A stretch of 64,000 nucleotides of DNA, from contig NW_008805066.1 in the NCBI RefSeq assembly GCF_000004825.1, positions 992,001 through 1,056,000 on the forward strand. The letters run 5' to 3'. The stretch comes from Heterostelium album PN500. Taxonomy: Eukaryota; Evosea; Eumycetozoa; Acytosteliales; Acytosteliaceae. This document shows positions 1-12,264 of the stretch, one piece after another (positions within the stretch are counted from its first letter, which is position 1; each line of letters opens with the position of its first letter). The notes beneath the pieces are model-generated. The model had not been told where the DNA came from. It made no database searches and saw nothing but the letters and a program-made list of their open reading frames with translations. The position numbers and the translations under genes are program-made.

Positions 1-1089
1 GATCTATCTACACCCGTTTCATATATCTAACTTATCACCTTTTTTTTAATTTTAATAAAGTCATATAGTGATCAAATAATTATACGTTGATAATAGATTG
101 ACGAATAAGGGACAGTTAGACTTTTATGAGACAATTATTTATTTGTTAAAATATGTAATAATAATAAATTGGAATATATATAACTAAGAGTAATGTCCTC
201 TACATCAAAGAATAGAGTTTAATAATAGTGTTTAAAAAAAAATCTGTATTTCTTTTAAATCATCATTATTGTTGTGTAATTTTAGTTGTTCTATTTGTTA
301 TAATTGCTCTTTCTTAACTACTTCTGTTGGAAGTCTCATTTATTAAAGTTTGGACTCTGCTTTTATTGTTATACATGTCGTTACGATCTCTTTCTCTTTC
401 TCTTTCCATGATAAATGTGAATGAATCTAAAAATCTTCGATCAAAACGTAGGTGGTTGTGGATCGTTAGTATTAATCTTATACAGTATATAGAATTTTGA
501 AAAGCGACACACTACTTACCTACATTATTCATCTTTCATTTCATTTATGATAAATAATCAAAGTCAAGACAGACCGATGATATAATTGCCACCCACTTTA
601 ACAGCCAATCTCATAACGGCACAGAAGGTTACAATAAGAACTACTAATTGAATGCAATTCAATTACATGTAAATGTTTAAGAGAGAAAGAGGTTGCTGCT
701 AGCAAAACTACAATTAAACATGTTATTTGACGAGAACCATAAGTATCTTTGTGATTTAATTATCAAGATAGAGTGGCTACATTCCAGAGATCATCACCAA
801 ATCGCAAACAAAGATTGGTAGAGTACCAACACCTGGCATCTGGTGAAGCAATGAGAGCTGAAGACCAATAGAAACAACTACACCTGCTCTACAATTGTCG
901 AATCAACTCTTCTCCAAATGCATTCTTCAGACTCGCTTGACGTACGTATTACACAGTTCGACAAGTAGTTCCGATACTATTCAAACTTCATAGGTAGCCA
1001 AAAAAAAAGAGTTAGAAAGATAATTTAACAAATTAATTTCCAAAGATAGCCATGATTACCTTAGATTTAACTCAAGTGACCACACATAT
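1..1089. other. AT-rich spacer without a recognisable gene
   Basis: No open frame of useful length and no RNA gene is visible. Patches near 590-640 and 780-960 are less AT-rich than the rest and could be worn-down coding sequence, but they hit stops in every frame and I cannot assign them to a family. Confidence 0.5.
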
Positions 1090-1677
1090 TGTTCTAAAAT
1101 TAACATTTTAGAATTCTAATAATCAAATCAACCGACACTTCAATAATTTATTAAGAATTCAACTATCACAATTCAAACAGTTTATGGACACGATTTCAAA
1201 TAACTTAAATTAATAATCCAGCTGTTTAACAATAATTAAATATATTAGAATAATATCAACATTCAGTGAATCAACAAAATATCAATCTACCAAAGTTAAC
1301 ATAAAGAAATAACCAACAAGTTAATCTACAATGAATACCAAACTAGTTAATCAAGAACAGATTTCTGAGATTGAGCAACTGCACTGGTCGAAGAAATCCA
1401 ACAGTATAAATATCTTGGAAATCCATTATAGAAATTAATTAATTATTCAACATTATTCAACATTACCAAATATTATTCTTATCTTCAAATTGTAAAATAA
1501 ATAAATTATTATCTTTAAATATTATACTGTAAATTATATCTCTAAATTTTATTACATTCATTAAATCTATATTCCTCGTACCAAAACTATTCCTAAAGTA
1601 ATTCCTAATCTTATATCAAAGTTGTCAGTATTATATTTATATGTTTATATGTATATTATTACCATTGTAAAATAACA
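1090..1677 (+). mobile_element. Solo LTR, copy 1
   Basis: A 588-base element begins TGTTCTAAAATTAAC and ends TTGTAAAATAACA, so it has the TG...CA ends of an LTR. It matches the element at 20433-21025 over its whole length in the opposite orientation, and part of it recurs at 62893-63225. Flanking five-base sequences are CATAT on the left and TATAT on the right, a near match for a target duplication. No internal gag or pol region accompanies it, so it is a fossil solo LTR. The retrotransposon family is not assignable from the LTR alone. Small differences from copy 2 suggest moderate age. Confidence 0.75.
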
Positions 1678-1993
1678 TATATCATGAAAAAACAATGATA
1701 TTATGAATTTTTTTCGGTTTAGTATTTACCAAACAGAAAAATTACATATGGTTTAAAATTAAGTTTGACATTCTTTGTTGATCTTTATCGTTTCGTGTAT
1801 TTAAAGAAAAAAAATGCTAAAAAAACCATCAAAAACTTTAAATCGAGTTTTTAAGTTTTAGAAAATTCAATTTTTTATTTTTTATTTTAATTTGTTCAAA
1901 AATAGTCACCACATTTGTTTAAAAATTATAGTTATTTAGTCAATACCTTCAAAAAATCAAATATACATAGAAAGTTAATAATAATTAGAGGAA

Positions 1994-3742
1994 ATGACAA
2001 TTAAATGTTTGAATCATCAAAGATCACACGAATTCATTTGTTATCAATGTAATTGTTTGATGTGTTCAAAATGTATTACCATTCATATCAAAGATCATCC
2101 TGATCATTCCGATAAAATAGAACATATCGATGAAATCAAGGATTCATTGAGTACATTGAAATTGGATGATATTATTGACTTCACAACAACTAACAATAGT
2201 GGCAGCACTAACAGCAGTAATAATTATTTTCATTCTCAAATCAAAAATAAAATTAAATCTCTCTGGGTATCATTAAGATCATAGACATCCATATCTCCAT
2301 CAGTGTCTGCTATCGAGAATCATTTCGAACAACTCCATCAACATTTACTCCTTGATGTACTCATTGTAGAAAGAGATATTATCAATGATAAACATACAAT
2401 CACAAATCAAATCGATAAAAATATCATGAATTTGAAATATTTAATAAATATTATAATATTATTTAATAAATTATATAATAATAATAATAGTAGTGGTGAT
2501 AATAGTAGTAGTGGTATTATTAACGAGGATACATCAATCATACCAGATACAACAACATTATATTCAACAACAACAATAATGGAATCAATAACAACAAGTT
2601 CATCATTACAATCATTCATCAATCATAATAATCAAACATTATTCAATGATTATAATAATAATTACTTTAATGATGATGTTCTCATCCAACATCATTCATA
2701 TTATTCATCATCAATATTAGTTGTCATTCTTAATTACTACAACCATTTCTTCGATTCATCAACAACCACCGCCGATGATAATTTATGATCATCATCATCT
2801 TATTAATCAATCATCCAACATCATGTCATTCATCAGAAGTCTTCCATCGTTCAACCATTCATCCTTGTTGACATCGTTGCATCTGATGCATCAATTACTA
2901 CAACAACAACAACAAACAACAATGATAATAAACAATCTTATATTTTCATAACACACCAAGCAAAAGGAGCAACACTGATCAACACATCAAACAACAATTC
3001 AATTGAAGAATTAAAGTTTGATTATCAATTTGATGGTACATACTCCTCGATTGTTTCAATTGGTGAATATATCTATATATTCGGTGGATATAACAATGAA
3101 AACAAATGGATTAAAATATCAATTAGATCGAAATCAGTTGAACATATTGGTGATATCGAAGGAATCAAAGGTGATAGTGATATATCAGTTTGTTATGATG
3201 GTCAAGATCATATCTATTTAGTGAATGGTCGCAATATAAAGAATAGAATTGATCGATTCAACATCAAAACAATGAAATTTGAATCATATCATCAATTACC
3301 TTTTGGATATAATAATCAAGCATCATCAATGATCTTCAAAGGTTCATTATATTCAATATCATGCAATCAATATAAGCTATTTCAATTCGATTTGACAAAC
3401 AGAACGATAACAGATCATCAAATTGACATTATACCATTGTCATCATGTCATGATAACAATGGAAATTTCTTCATATTAGATGTGACAAACAAACGATTCA
3501 TCAAATACAATGTTGAAACCAAACAAACAATCAATCTCAATGCTGATCATCTAGTAAATGCACAGTATCCATTTGTGATGTATCATCGAGAATCACCAAC
3601 ATCAAGTTATATCTATTCATTTTGTAACTCTCTTGACAGTAATTTCAAATATTCAATTGAATCCAATCAATGTGAACCAATCTTTAGAGATATTAAAAAT
3701 CATAACAGTTCGTGGTGTGCTTCCTCATCAATTACATTTTGA
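1994..3742 (+). pseudogene. B-box/coiled-coil/propeller protein, broken copy
   Basis: This copy aligns along its length with the intact family members at 26179, 32064 and 40315. The B-box Cys/His set (C-x2-H-x7-C-x2-C-x4-C-x2-C-x7-H-x2-H) is complete at the start. An in-frame TAG at 2282-2284 replaces a Ser codon of the coiled coil, and the frame is disturbed between about 2780 and 2935, where an Asn/Thr-rich linker and the start of the propeller should lie. From about 2936 the propeller reads cleanly to the stop at 3742. It is probably untranslated as a full protein. Its propeller still carries its own set of variable residues, so it is a useful extra sequence for comparing the family. Confidence 0.85.
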
Positions 3743-4032
3743 TAAATAATTTTTGATAAAATAAATATAACACTTTTTATTTCTTTATTATTTTCATTTC
3801 TTTTCATTTAGCTCATCTAAAATATGTTTCATTGAGAATGAAAAAACAGTTAGGTAAGACATTTTTATATTGAAATTAACATCGTTAAATTCTCTGTATA
3901 TTACTTTAACTACAAGTATTTTTATTACATGATTTAAGATTAACTTAAATATGATGATTTGAACAGACAAAGAGATAGCTGGAATAAATGTAGAGTGAAA
4001 AAGAAATTAAATACGTGTTAGTTTATTTACTT
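3743..4032. other. Spacer downstream of two convergent genes
   Basis: AT-rich sequence between the end of the broken B-box copy and the end of orc2. AATAAA-like motifs near 3758 could serve polyadenylation. Nothing else is seen. Confidence 0.4.
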
Positions 4033-5768
4033 TCATTTCATTTCTTTAAGTTCCTCTAAAATCTGTTTAAGTGACGAATGAACAACAGGAATAGTCAGGT
4101 AAGATTCACCATGCTCCAACTTTGTTTGAATGACACCGTGGTCGTTGAACTCCACCAAAAGGGTATTCAACATTGACTCTGACGATACCAAGAATGAATC
4201 AACACACTTCTCAAAGAGTAAGTTGAATGGCATCTTCTTTTCTCTTTCTTGCTCTTTGTTGGCAATGATATATTCAAGTAACTCTTTAAAGACGCCACGT
4301 GCATTCGGTGGTAAACTCTTTAAGATTGTAACAATCGATTTCCATTGTATCTTTGATCCTTTGTTCATCAGTGGTACTTCATAGGCTGTCTCTACTGTAT
4401 AACTAGAATAAGTTGGAACTGAATAAGTGATAAAATTGAATTGAACTTGTAAATTTATATCCCATACTAAAAGAATAAGAAGTTATTTAGATTATTAGAA
4501 TAAATAACATATATATAACTTAATTGTAACAAATAACTTACACATATAACTATTAAAATGATCTATTGAACAAATGAAATGAATATTGGTTATCTCTGAA
4601 AGGTATGCAAGTAATCTTTGAACTTTTGCATTTCTTAATGCAACACCATCTATATTGTGAATAACAATGTATAAACATTGATATGAATCGAATTCTGTTA
4701 AATTATGTTTCTTTTGTTGTTGATTTTGTTGTTGTTGTTGTTGTTGTTCGTACTGGTGTGATTTCATATCGAATAAAGATTTGATATGTTCACAATGTAA
4801 AATAGGTGATGTGAATCTCTCTTGTGAATTAAACAGTTCATGTGATATACAATAAAGTAACTATAGTTGTGATTGATTATTAACAATATTATTATTATTA
4901 GCATTAGAATTAGAATTAGTAAACTATAGAATAGAAATTAAAAAAAACATAACATTTCATTTCATTTGAAAGTAATGAACATATAGAATTGTAACATACA
5001 TCTTTTATATTGAATGAAGGTAGATAACCATAGATTTGAATTGCAGGTCCATCAGTACAATACTCCTTTAAGAAACTCTGAATGAAATCCTTTTTCGAAC
5101 CGTAACCACTCAGCAGTAGATTGTATGACATCTTGAGGTCATTGAACATCTCACGGAATGTATGGTTATCGACATAGCTCTTGATTAGATTCTTCTTTGC
5201 CTCTAAATGTTTCTCTGGTAATCTATCTAAGATTTGTGCAATTTCCTTATTATAGTAAATAATAATAATAATAATAATCAATGAATGATTAAATTAATCT
5301 AATCTACTCTTTACTATAATATATAATACTTACAGAACCTTCTATTAATGTTGAATTTGAAAAGTTATGATTCGATGTTTTATTTACATCTGATTTGAAT
5401 GAGAAATAATCGAATTCTTCATCCTCTTCAGAATCACTATTTGCTGCATTGTCATGATCTAAATCGCTATTGTCATTGTCAGAGTCCGCCGCTGCTTTTG
5501 TTGTTGTTGCCGCACCTACTTTAGTTGGTGTCGCTGTTTTCTGTTTCTTTGTTTTTCTTTTAGTTGGTGTTTTCTTTGGTGTTGTATTTCCTTTTTTTGT
5601 TGTTGTTGTTGTTACTTTTACTGCTGCTGGTTTTGCAACCTTACTTGTTTTTGTTGATGTTACTACTGCTTTTGTTGCGGTCGATTTAGCTGTTGTTGTT
5701 TTAGCTGATGTTGTTTTAGAATCAGAATTGGTATTAGATGTTTTTTTCTTTTTAATTGTTGTTGACAT
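4033..5768 (-). CDS. orc2: Origin recognition complex subunit 2
   Basis: ORC2 is part of the nuclear complex that marks replication origins and helps load the MCM helicase. Four exons are predicted: 5768-5334, 5245-5000, 4860-4542 and 4466-4033. All introns are GT-AG and the frame is kept, giving 477 aa, somewhat shorter than animal ORC2. The first 110 or so residues are a Lys/Thr/Ala-rich basic tail followed by an acidic run. The ORC2 core follows with SYNLLLSGYGSKKDF and IYGYLPSFNIKDV, then LYIVIHNIDGVALRN, then NIHFICSIDHFNSYMLWD (created by the third splice), then PNARGVFKELLEYI and the winged-helix end. These blocks match the ORC2 family in order. A Gln run sits in exon 3. The first intron end and the 4999-4861 intron were chosen because an in-frame stop rules out the alternative acceptor. 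Confidence 0.92.
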
Positions 5769-6883
5769 GTTTAAATAATAAACCATTTAAGATTTTTTTT
5801 TTACTAAAAGTGTAAAAATAAAAATAAAAAACAAAAATTTTGATAACACTGCAAAGAAGAAGATAAAGGTGTGAAGATTCATTGTTGATCTTCAAATGAT
5901 CATACCCCAATAAATAAGAAAATCATAGTATTATTATTAAAATCTATAAAACACAACAATGTTTTTTTGACATTGAAATCAAGTTTGAAAGTTCAAAACA
6001 CACTGAAAATGATGATTTGATTGATTGATTTATAAATAAAATAAATATAATAATAAAATAATATATTAATTATACCCACATCTCAAAAACTATAGGGTTA
6101 CAAAGTAAGTGGATTGTTTTGCTTTCAAACTTTTCGTTGTTTGAAAAGATTTTGGAGTATTCCGAAAGGTGAATAAGCAATAAAAAAAAAAAAAAAAAAA
6201 TAAAAAAATAGAAAATAAAATCAAAAAACAAGGATTTTATCTTAAAAAAAATCATCTGTTTTATTTGGGCACTTCTCATTCGGATTATTTTTATTGTGAC
6301 TCCGACTTTTCGTTTTGATTTTTCAAAATATTTTTACATTTTTAGCACCTTTTTTTTTTATATTTTATTATTACAAAAAAACATACCTACTTACCCCCCA
6401 CACTCACCACTAACCTATTAATTAATTTTTTACATCCATCTAGTTGTTAGTTGTTTTTTTTTAATACTTTAAACACACACAAACAAACACACATCAACAA
6501 AGATTAACTTATCTAATTTTAATCAAATAATCATTTACCCAGTGTGGTTAGTCATTCTTTAATTTTTAAATTTAATAATAACAATTTTATAATTTAATAA
6601 GTTAAGTTGTTTTTTTTTTTCATTTTTCATTTTTTTAACATATATAACATAAACATATTATATATTATTACTTTATTTTATTATTATTTAGATTAGATTG
6701 TACAGATTAGATTAGTTATTTTTAATTTATCTTAATATTTATTTATTTATCAATTATCATTATTGTTTTTATCAGATCTTTTCTTTTTATTACTAAATTT
6801 AAATTAATTTTCATTTAATTTTTCATTTTTTTTTAATTTTTAATTTTTTCATTGTCGGCTTTGCTTGCAACTTACTTGGGCAC
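5769..6883. promoter_or_regulatory. Shared divergent upstream region of orc2 and pgs1
   Basis: About 1.1 kb of extremely AT-rich DNA separates two genes transcribed away from each other, so both promoters must lie here. Long homopolymer A/T tracts (for example near 6181-6208 and 6607-6620) are typical of dictyostelid upstream regions. No specific operator-like motif can be defended. Confidence 0.5.
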
Positions 6884-8569
6884 ATGGCACACCCAATTAT
6901 TACATTCATTGTTGCACTGTTCAACATGATAAAACTACGTGTACTTCCTCTGTTGCAACCTCAGAGATTGTTTGCTGCACTGATGATTTACAATAGAGGT
7001 AAATCATCTACAACAACGACCACAGGTCAGTCGATGAATCTACCACGTCGTTCAACCTTTGAATCGAAACCAATACAAAATAATCAAGTTAGAAATTATA
7101 CATCATCAACCACATCAACTAGTAACAACAATAGTAATAGAGTTTTCAAAGATAATTATTTGGATGATTCATTTTGGAATTTCTCATCGCAAGGTCCCGC
7201 TTTCGCTGTGGATCCAGCGAACATCGAGTTCATTCGTGAACCCGATGATTTCTATAATCACTTGATCGAGGGTGTCAAGAGAGCTACCAAACGTATCACT
7301 TTCGCATCGCTCTACTTGGGAACTGGCAAACAGGAGAAGCAGTTGGTCAGCGAGATGATCGCTGCCTGCGAGCGCAATCCAGAGTTGAAAATCCATATTT
7401 TGTTGGACGGTTTGCGTGGCACTCGTGAATCGCCAGGTGAAACACCGGCCAGCGCCAAGGTCAGTTCCGCCACTATGTTGCAGCCGTTGTACGACCAATT
7501 CCCAGAGCGTGTCACCATCAGTCTCTATCATACACCAGACTTGAACGGTCTACTCAAAAAGATGTTGCCACCGCGTGTCAATGAGACAATCGGTGTCAAT
7601 CACTTGAAAACCTACGTGTTCGACAACGATTTGATGATGAGCGGTGCCAACCTCTCGAAAGACTACTTCACCAATCGTCAGGACCGTTACGTGTGGATCT
7701 ACAGAACAGAATCGATCGCCACTTTCTTTGATCGTGTAGTCGCCACCGTTGGAACTATCTCCTATCATCTCGGTAGCAAAGGCGCCGTCCAACTCGCCAG
7801 CGGTTCACTCGACCCAGTAGCGCAATCCGCCGACTTCAAGTTGTTGGCCGAGAAGCGACTAGCCGCACTCATCCAACCAAACACATTCTATCTTCCAAAC
7901 AACTCGAAACAATCACTGTCATCGCCATTCGACGCACCCACCAAATCAACTTGGATCTTCCCAACAATCCAGATGGGACCATTCAATATCCGTCACGACG
8001 AAGTACTGACTTCTTATATTTTCGAAAATGTTCCTGCCGACTCGAAATTCTATATCACTTCACCCTATTTCAATCTCACCAAGAACTATCTGAATTTGAT
8101 TCTCAGCGGAAAACCACAACTCGATATCATCACTTGCTCGCCGGAAGCCAACGGATTCTTTGGTGCCAAGGGACTGTCGAGTGCCGTACCCGATTGTTAC
8201 GCCATCATCGAGCGACGTTTCCTCGAGCGTGTCGTCGATAGCGGTAACGAGGAGCGTATCAAAGTCGATGAGTACATTCGTAGTAAGTGGACGTATCACG
8301 CCAAGGGACTGTGGATCACCGCACAACAACAATCACTGCCTAGCGTAACACTGATTGGAAGTCCAAACTTTGGTTCGAGAAGTGTCGAGAAAGATCTCGA
8401 AGCTCAAATGATTATTTTAACTCAAGACAAATCGCTACAACAAAAGATGGAAGATGAAAGAACCTATCTGTGGCAAGACACTCAAGTTGCAGACATGGAG
8501 CTATTTAAACAAAGAAAAATTTCACTCTGGGTCAAGGTTTTGGTTTATCTATTTGGAAATTATCTATAG
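6884..8569 (+). CDS. pgs1: CDP-diacylglycerol-glycerol-3-phosphate 3-phosphatidyltransferase (PG-phosphate synthase)
   Basis: A 561-residue single-exon protein of the phospholipase D superfamily. It matches mitochondrial PGS1, which makes phosphatidylglycerophosphate from CDP-diacylglycerol and glycerol-3-phosphate, the committed step to cardiolipin. The first HKD motif reads NHLKTYVFDND at about residue 238. The second reads YHAKGLWIT at about residue 470 and lacks the Asp, as in other PGS1 proteins, followed by LIGSPNFGSRSVEKDLEAQ. The N-terminal 35 residues are hydrophobic with Arg/Lys, consistent with mitochondrial import. A Ser/Thr/Asn-rich stretch (about 45-85) follows. The start at 6884 is the first ATG in frame; a later start at Met15 or Met34 is possible. 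Codon use is richer in G/C than in the neighbouring spacers. Confidence 0.93.
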   Translation: MAHPIITFIVALFNMIKLRVLPLLQPQRLFAALMIYNRGKSSTTTTTGQSMNLPRRSTFESKPIQNNQVRNYTSSTTSTSNNNSNRVFKDNYLDDSFWNFSSQGPAFAVDPANIEFIREPDDFYNHLIEGVKRATKRITFASLYLGTGKQEKQLVSEMIAACERNPELKIHILLDGLRGTRESPGETPASAKVSSATMLQPLYDQFPERVTISLYHTPDLNGLLKKMLPPRVNETIGVNHLKTYVFDNDLMMSGANLSKDYFTNRQDRYVWIYRTESIATFFDRVVATVGTISYHLGSKGAVQLASGSLDPVAQSADFKLLAEKRLAALIQPNTFYLPNNSKQSLSSPFDAPTKSTWIFPTIQMGPFNIRHDEVLTSYIFENVPADSKFYITSPYFNLTKNYLNLILSGKPQLDIITCSPEANGFFGAKGLSSAVPDCYAIIERRFLERVVDSGNEERIKVDEYIRSKWTYHAKGLWITAQQQSLPSVTLIGSPNFGSRSVEKDLEAQMIILTQDKSLQQKMEDERTYLWQDTQVADMELFKQRKISLWVKVLVYLFGNYL

Positions 8570-8741
8570 AAATAATAATAATATTTAAAAAAGAGAAACT
8601 AACAAACTATATAATTTTGTAATTAATTTAATTTATATAATAAAATACTTTTGTAAAATTTGTTCACATTACTGGTTTTATTGTATGTAGGTGAGATAAG
8701 AGTAATAAATTTCGAGAAGAGAATAAGTTAAAAAGTTCGAT

Positions 8742-10334
8742 TTATTGTAAGGTTTGATATCTTCGTTTGTGATATTGTTTGTAAATAAAATAGATAATGA
8801 CCAGTACAATACCAAAACCAGCTACTGCACCAATAATAATTCCAGCTGCTTGTGCTCCTGTGAATTTATGTGGATGTAATGGTGTTCCTCCTCCGGTGGT
8901 CGAGTGTCCAGAGGTGGTGGTGGTCGATGGACAAAGTCCATTGATTGAGCTACTGTCACCACTAAGATCACACGATTTAGCATTACAGAAAACCAATTGA
9001 TTGCCAGCATTCGTTGTAATATTGTTAAGTACCAATTTTGCATAGTTACAGACAATTGGGAATGTCTTTGATGCTAATGCGTAACTATTGAATGTGGAAT
9101 TGGTGATATTCAACGATAGCTTGATAGATCGGATATGAATTGCACTACCATAGTTAAATTGACCGTCAGTAGTAGTAGGTACAGTGTTACCGATGAAATT
9201 AACATTGTCAAAGGTTGCCTTTTTTGATTTTTCGAAATAGATTGCACCACCACTTTGAGAAGCATAGTTATTGGTGAAGTTCGAAGAAGTCACTACAAGA
9301 CTTGTATTCTTTGACATAAATAATGCTCCACCTTTACCATGATCGCCAATATTATTTACATTAGAATCGAACGTACTGTTGATAATTACCAATTGATTTC
9401 TAGAGGCATAGTGAATTACCGTCGAACCTCTATTATGTGTCAGTTGTGAGTTGGTGAGATAGGTCGGTCCATAAAGATAGATATGTGATCCAGATGTAAT
9501 TTGATTATTATAAAAAGTCATTCCATTTAAATTTAAAGTTCTATTATTATTATTCATATAAATAATATATTGTCTTGCTGAATTTGAATCGAAATTAACA
9601 TTTCTCATTCCAACATTTCCGTTTAATGATGTTATAACTCCATTCTTAATTCCATTGTTTTGATAAAGTTTACAATTGATTATTACTAATCTACTGACTG
9701 TCTTTGAGTAAAATACAGCTCCTTCATCAGCTGTATTGATATTAAACTCAGAGTTTGTAAGGTTCACGACAGTTTGCAAACTAGAAGAATTAACTAATCC
9801 AACAACACCACCTAAATTAGCAGTATTACCCATAGCATTGACAGAATCCATTGATAAATATATCTGACTCCAACTAGATGAACTATTAATTGTAATGACA
9901 CCTCCAATCGAAGCATTTCCACCGATTAAATATAAATATTGTAGATTTAGAGTTGTTGATTGATTACTACTATTTTGATTGTCATCCGTTAGAGTAAAGA
10001 AATTTCCATTATTATCAATATCTATGGTTGCCATATTCAAAGTGGAACTACCTTTAATAGTGATATTTCTACCAAACAATAATAAATTTGTATTGTTTAT
10101 ACCACTAAATATGAAATCTCCAAGATTTAAAACTACACTTGTTTCTTTGGTTTCTATTTCACCATATGATAACAGTGCAGTAGTTATATCCGGACAACCA
10201 TTATTTATATCATTTCCACATGGAATAGTAAAATCTGTACAATTTGGATTTAAAAATAAATTATATACTGTTGTTGATTTTGAACTTGTAATAAATAAAT
10301 TTAAATATATAAATAATATTAAATATTTTATCAT
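8742..10334 (-). CDS. Secreted beta-helix protein with C-terminal membrane anchor
   Basis: A 530-residue single-exon protein. Residues 1-18 form a signal peptide. The body has many short repeats with FxxN and GGA(I/L) motifs (for example FTNNYASQSGGAIYF and FDSNVNNIGDHGKGGALF), as in right-handed parallel beta-helix proteins and the Chlamydia-type PMP repeat. Potential N-glycosylation sites are frequent. A Ser/Thr/Gly linker precedes a transmembrane segment at about 495-517 (AAGIIIGAVAGFGIVLVIIY) and a short basic tail. It should sit on the cell surface with the helix outside, in adhesion or recognition. Dictyostelids have many such proteins; the specific role is unknown. It converges on pgs1, 172 bases away. 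Confidence 0.8.
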   Translation of the reverse strand: MIKYLILFIYLNLFITSSKSTTVYNLFLNPNCTDFTIPCGNDINNGCPDITTALLSYGEIETKETSVVLNLGDFIFSGINNTNLLLFGRNITIKGSSTLNMATIDIDNNGNFFTLTDDNQNSSNQSTTLNLQYLYLIGGNASIGGVITINSSSSWSQIYLSMDSVNAMGNTANLGGVVGLVNSSSLQTVVNLTNSEFNINTADEGAVFYSKTVSRLVIINCKLYQNNGIKNGVITSLNGNVGMRNVNFDSNSARQYIIYMNNNNRTLNLNGMTFYNNQITSGSHIYLYGPTYLTNSQLTHNRGSTVIHYASRNQLVIINSTFDSNVNNIGDHGKGGALFMSKNTSLVVTSSNFTNNYASQSGGAIYFEKSKKATFDNVNFIGNTVPTTTDGQFNYGSAIHIRSIKLSLNITNSTFNSYALASKTFPIVCNYAKLVLNNITTNAGNQLVFCNAKSCDLSGDSSSINGLCPSTTTTSGHSTTGGGTPLHPHKFTGAQAAGIIIGAVAGFGIVLVIIYFIYKQYHKRRYQTLQ

Positions 10335-10832
10335 TTTTTTTTCTTTATATATAACTATAAATTAAAATAGTAAAACATAAAAAGATCTTTTTTAAAATCA
10401 AAATAATGGTATCCAAAAAAATCGACTGATTTATAAAAAAAAAAAAAAAAAAACAAAAATTAACCAGGAAAAATGAGATTTTTGCCCTGTTCTGTTAATC
10501 AAAAACTTTGCAACCTGTTTTCACCTCATCTAGAATTCTAATAGGAATTTAATTTTATTTAATATTCCTGTTTTTTTATTTTATTTAATAAAAAACAAAC
10601 CCAAAAATAACAACCTGTTTTCAATTTTTAGAAAAAAAGATGTTTTTTTTTTTGAAATCAAAGATATGACATGAGGGATGTGCTTGTTAATTAACCAATC
10701 GTTAGTTATAACAATAATAATAAATAGCATAGCAAATGAAGAATAATATAACGTGGTTGCAACAATATTTGCTTTTAAAATATAATATAGTTTATTTAGA
10801 TTAGATAATCTTTTTAATTTTCTTTTGAAATC
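10335..10832. promoter_or_regulatory. Divergent upstream region
   Basis: AT-rich spacer between the beta-helix gene (-) and the eIF2-gamma-like gene (+). It has A runs near 10435-10455 and T runs near 10645. The promoters of both genes should be here. No discrete motif is identified. Confidence 0.45.
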
Positions 10833-12264
10833 ATGAGTAGTGAATCAAAAGATACATCTATACAATTAAACGATGTCATTTCAAAACAAGCCATTACCAA
10901 CATTAGTGTGATCGGTCAATTCTCACACGGAAAGAGTATTACTGTGAAAGCACTTACCGATCAAATAAATGTAAATATTAAATATTCCATTCATTGTATG
11001 TGGTTAGTTAACTAACAAATAATCAAATCATTTTAATTATCTTTAGATGATATGTAATTTTGGACAACCTTTTCAAAGAATAAGTGAATTTCAACATAAA
11101 ATTAAATTTACCAATGCAAAGATCTACAAGTGTGAGAATCCACTGTGTCATAGACCAGGTTGTTACCGACAGCATAGAAGTAACAGTACCGCTGATAACC
11201 CAAAGTGTGAAAACAATGGATGTGGAAGTGCGATGAAGTTGATTCGTCATGTTTGTTACATAGATTATCCTACTCACAACGTTTTGATGGGTGCTCTCTT
11301 CAACTGTGAACGGTTTGTCGATGCAACGATGCTTGTCATTGCCAGTAATGAGCCGTGTCCTCAACAACAGACAGCCGATCACTTGGCAATCGTAGAGATA
11401 TTGAAACTAAAGAATATTATCATCGTACAAAACAAGATTGATCTGGTGAGGCAACAATCGCGAGCAAACGAACATCACAATCAAATTCAACAGTTTGTTA
11501 AAGGCAGTGTTGCAGAGGGCGCACCTATCATACCGATTAGTGCACAGTTGAAGTGGAATATAGATGTTCTGTGTGAGCATGTTGTAACCAAGATACCTAC
11601 CTCACCAATAAGCGACAACTACAATTCCGCTCCTCATCTAATTGTCGTTCGTTCTTTCAATATGAATGCACCCTATAGGAAAGCGGAGGAAATGAAAGGT
11701 GGTACAGTTCGTGGTTTGTTACTAAGTGGTATCTTAAGGGTTGGTGACGACATTGAAATTCGACCAGGTATTATCACTAAGAATCATGATGGTACATTCA
11801 GTTGCACACCACTCTTTTCAAAGATAGTATCGTTGTTTGCAGAGGATAATGAATTACAATATGCAGTACCGGGTGGTTTGATTGGTGTTCTAACAAAGCT
11901 TGATCCTTCTCTGTGTAAAAGCGATCGTCTAGCTGGAAGAGTTTTGGGTCGCGTAGGAATAGAGCTACCAGATATCTCTATCAGTTTGGAGATTAGCTTC
12001 TTTCTGCTACGCCATTTACTTGATCGGCCGAGAACGAGCGAGAGTAAAATCAGAAAACTATCCAAAGGTGACACTCTGATGATTATTGTTGGACTGACTG
12101 CAATTGGTTGTCGTGTTACCGCTGTTAAAAAAGATCTTGCCAAGCTCGCTTTATTGAAACCGATCTGTACGAACAAAAGTGAAAAAGTTGCAATGTTCAG
12201 ACGTATTCAAAAGAGATGGCATTTAATAGGTTGGTGTATCATTCAGAAAGGAGAACAATTATAA
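10833..12264 (+). CDS. eIF2-gamma-like GTPase paralogue with degenerate G motifs
   Basis: Two exons, 10833-10970 and 11047-12264, joined by a 76-base GT-AG intron in phase 0, give 451 aa. The sequence follows translation initiation factor eIF2-gamma from end to end: the P-loop region IGQFSHGKS, the zinc-ribbon region NAKIYKCENPLCHRPGC, NKIDLV (G4), ISAQLKWNI (G5), then domains 2 and 3 (GGLIGVLTKLDPSLCKSDR, ISFFLLRHLL, WHLIGW). True eIF2-gamma delivers initiator tRNA to the ribosome. Here the G3 motif, normally DCPGH, reads DYPTH, the switch I Thr region is replaced, and several otherwise fixed residues differ. It is likely a diverged second copy, possibly without GTPase activity. No stop or frame break is seen, so it is probably expressed. 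Confidence 0.85.

Noticed and set aside
5470-5778. 102-residue frame on + with many Val/Phe
   Set aside because: It is the antisense of the Lys/Thr/Ala-rich first exon of orc2.
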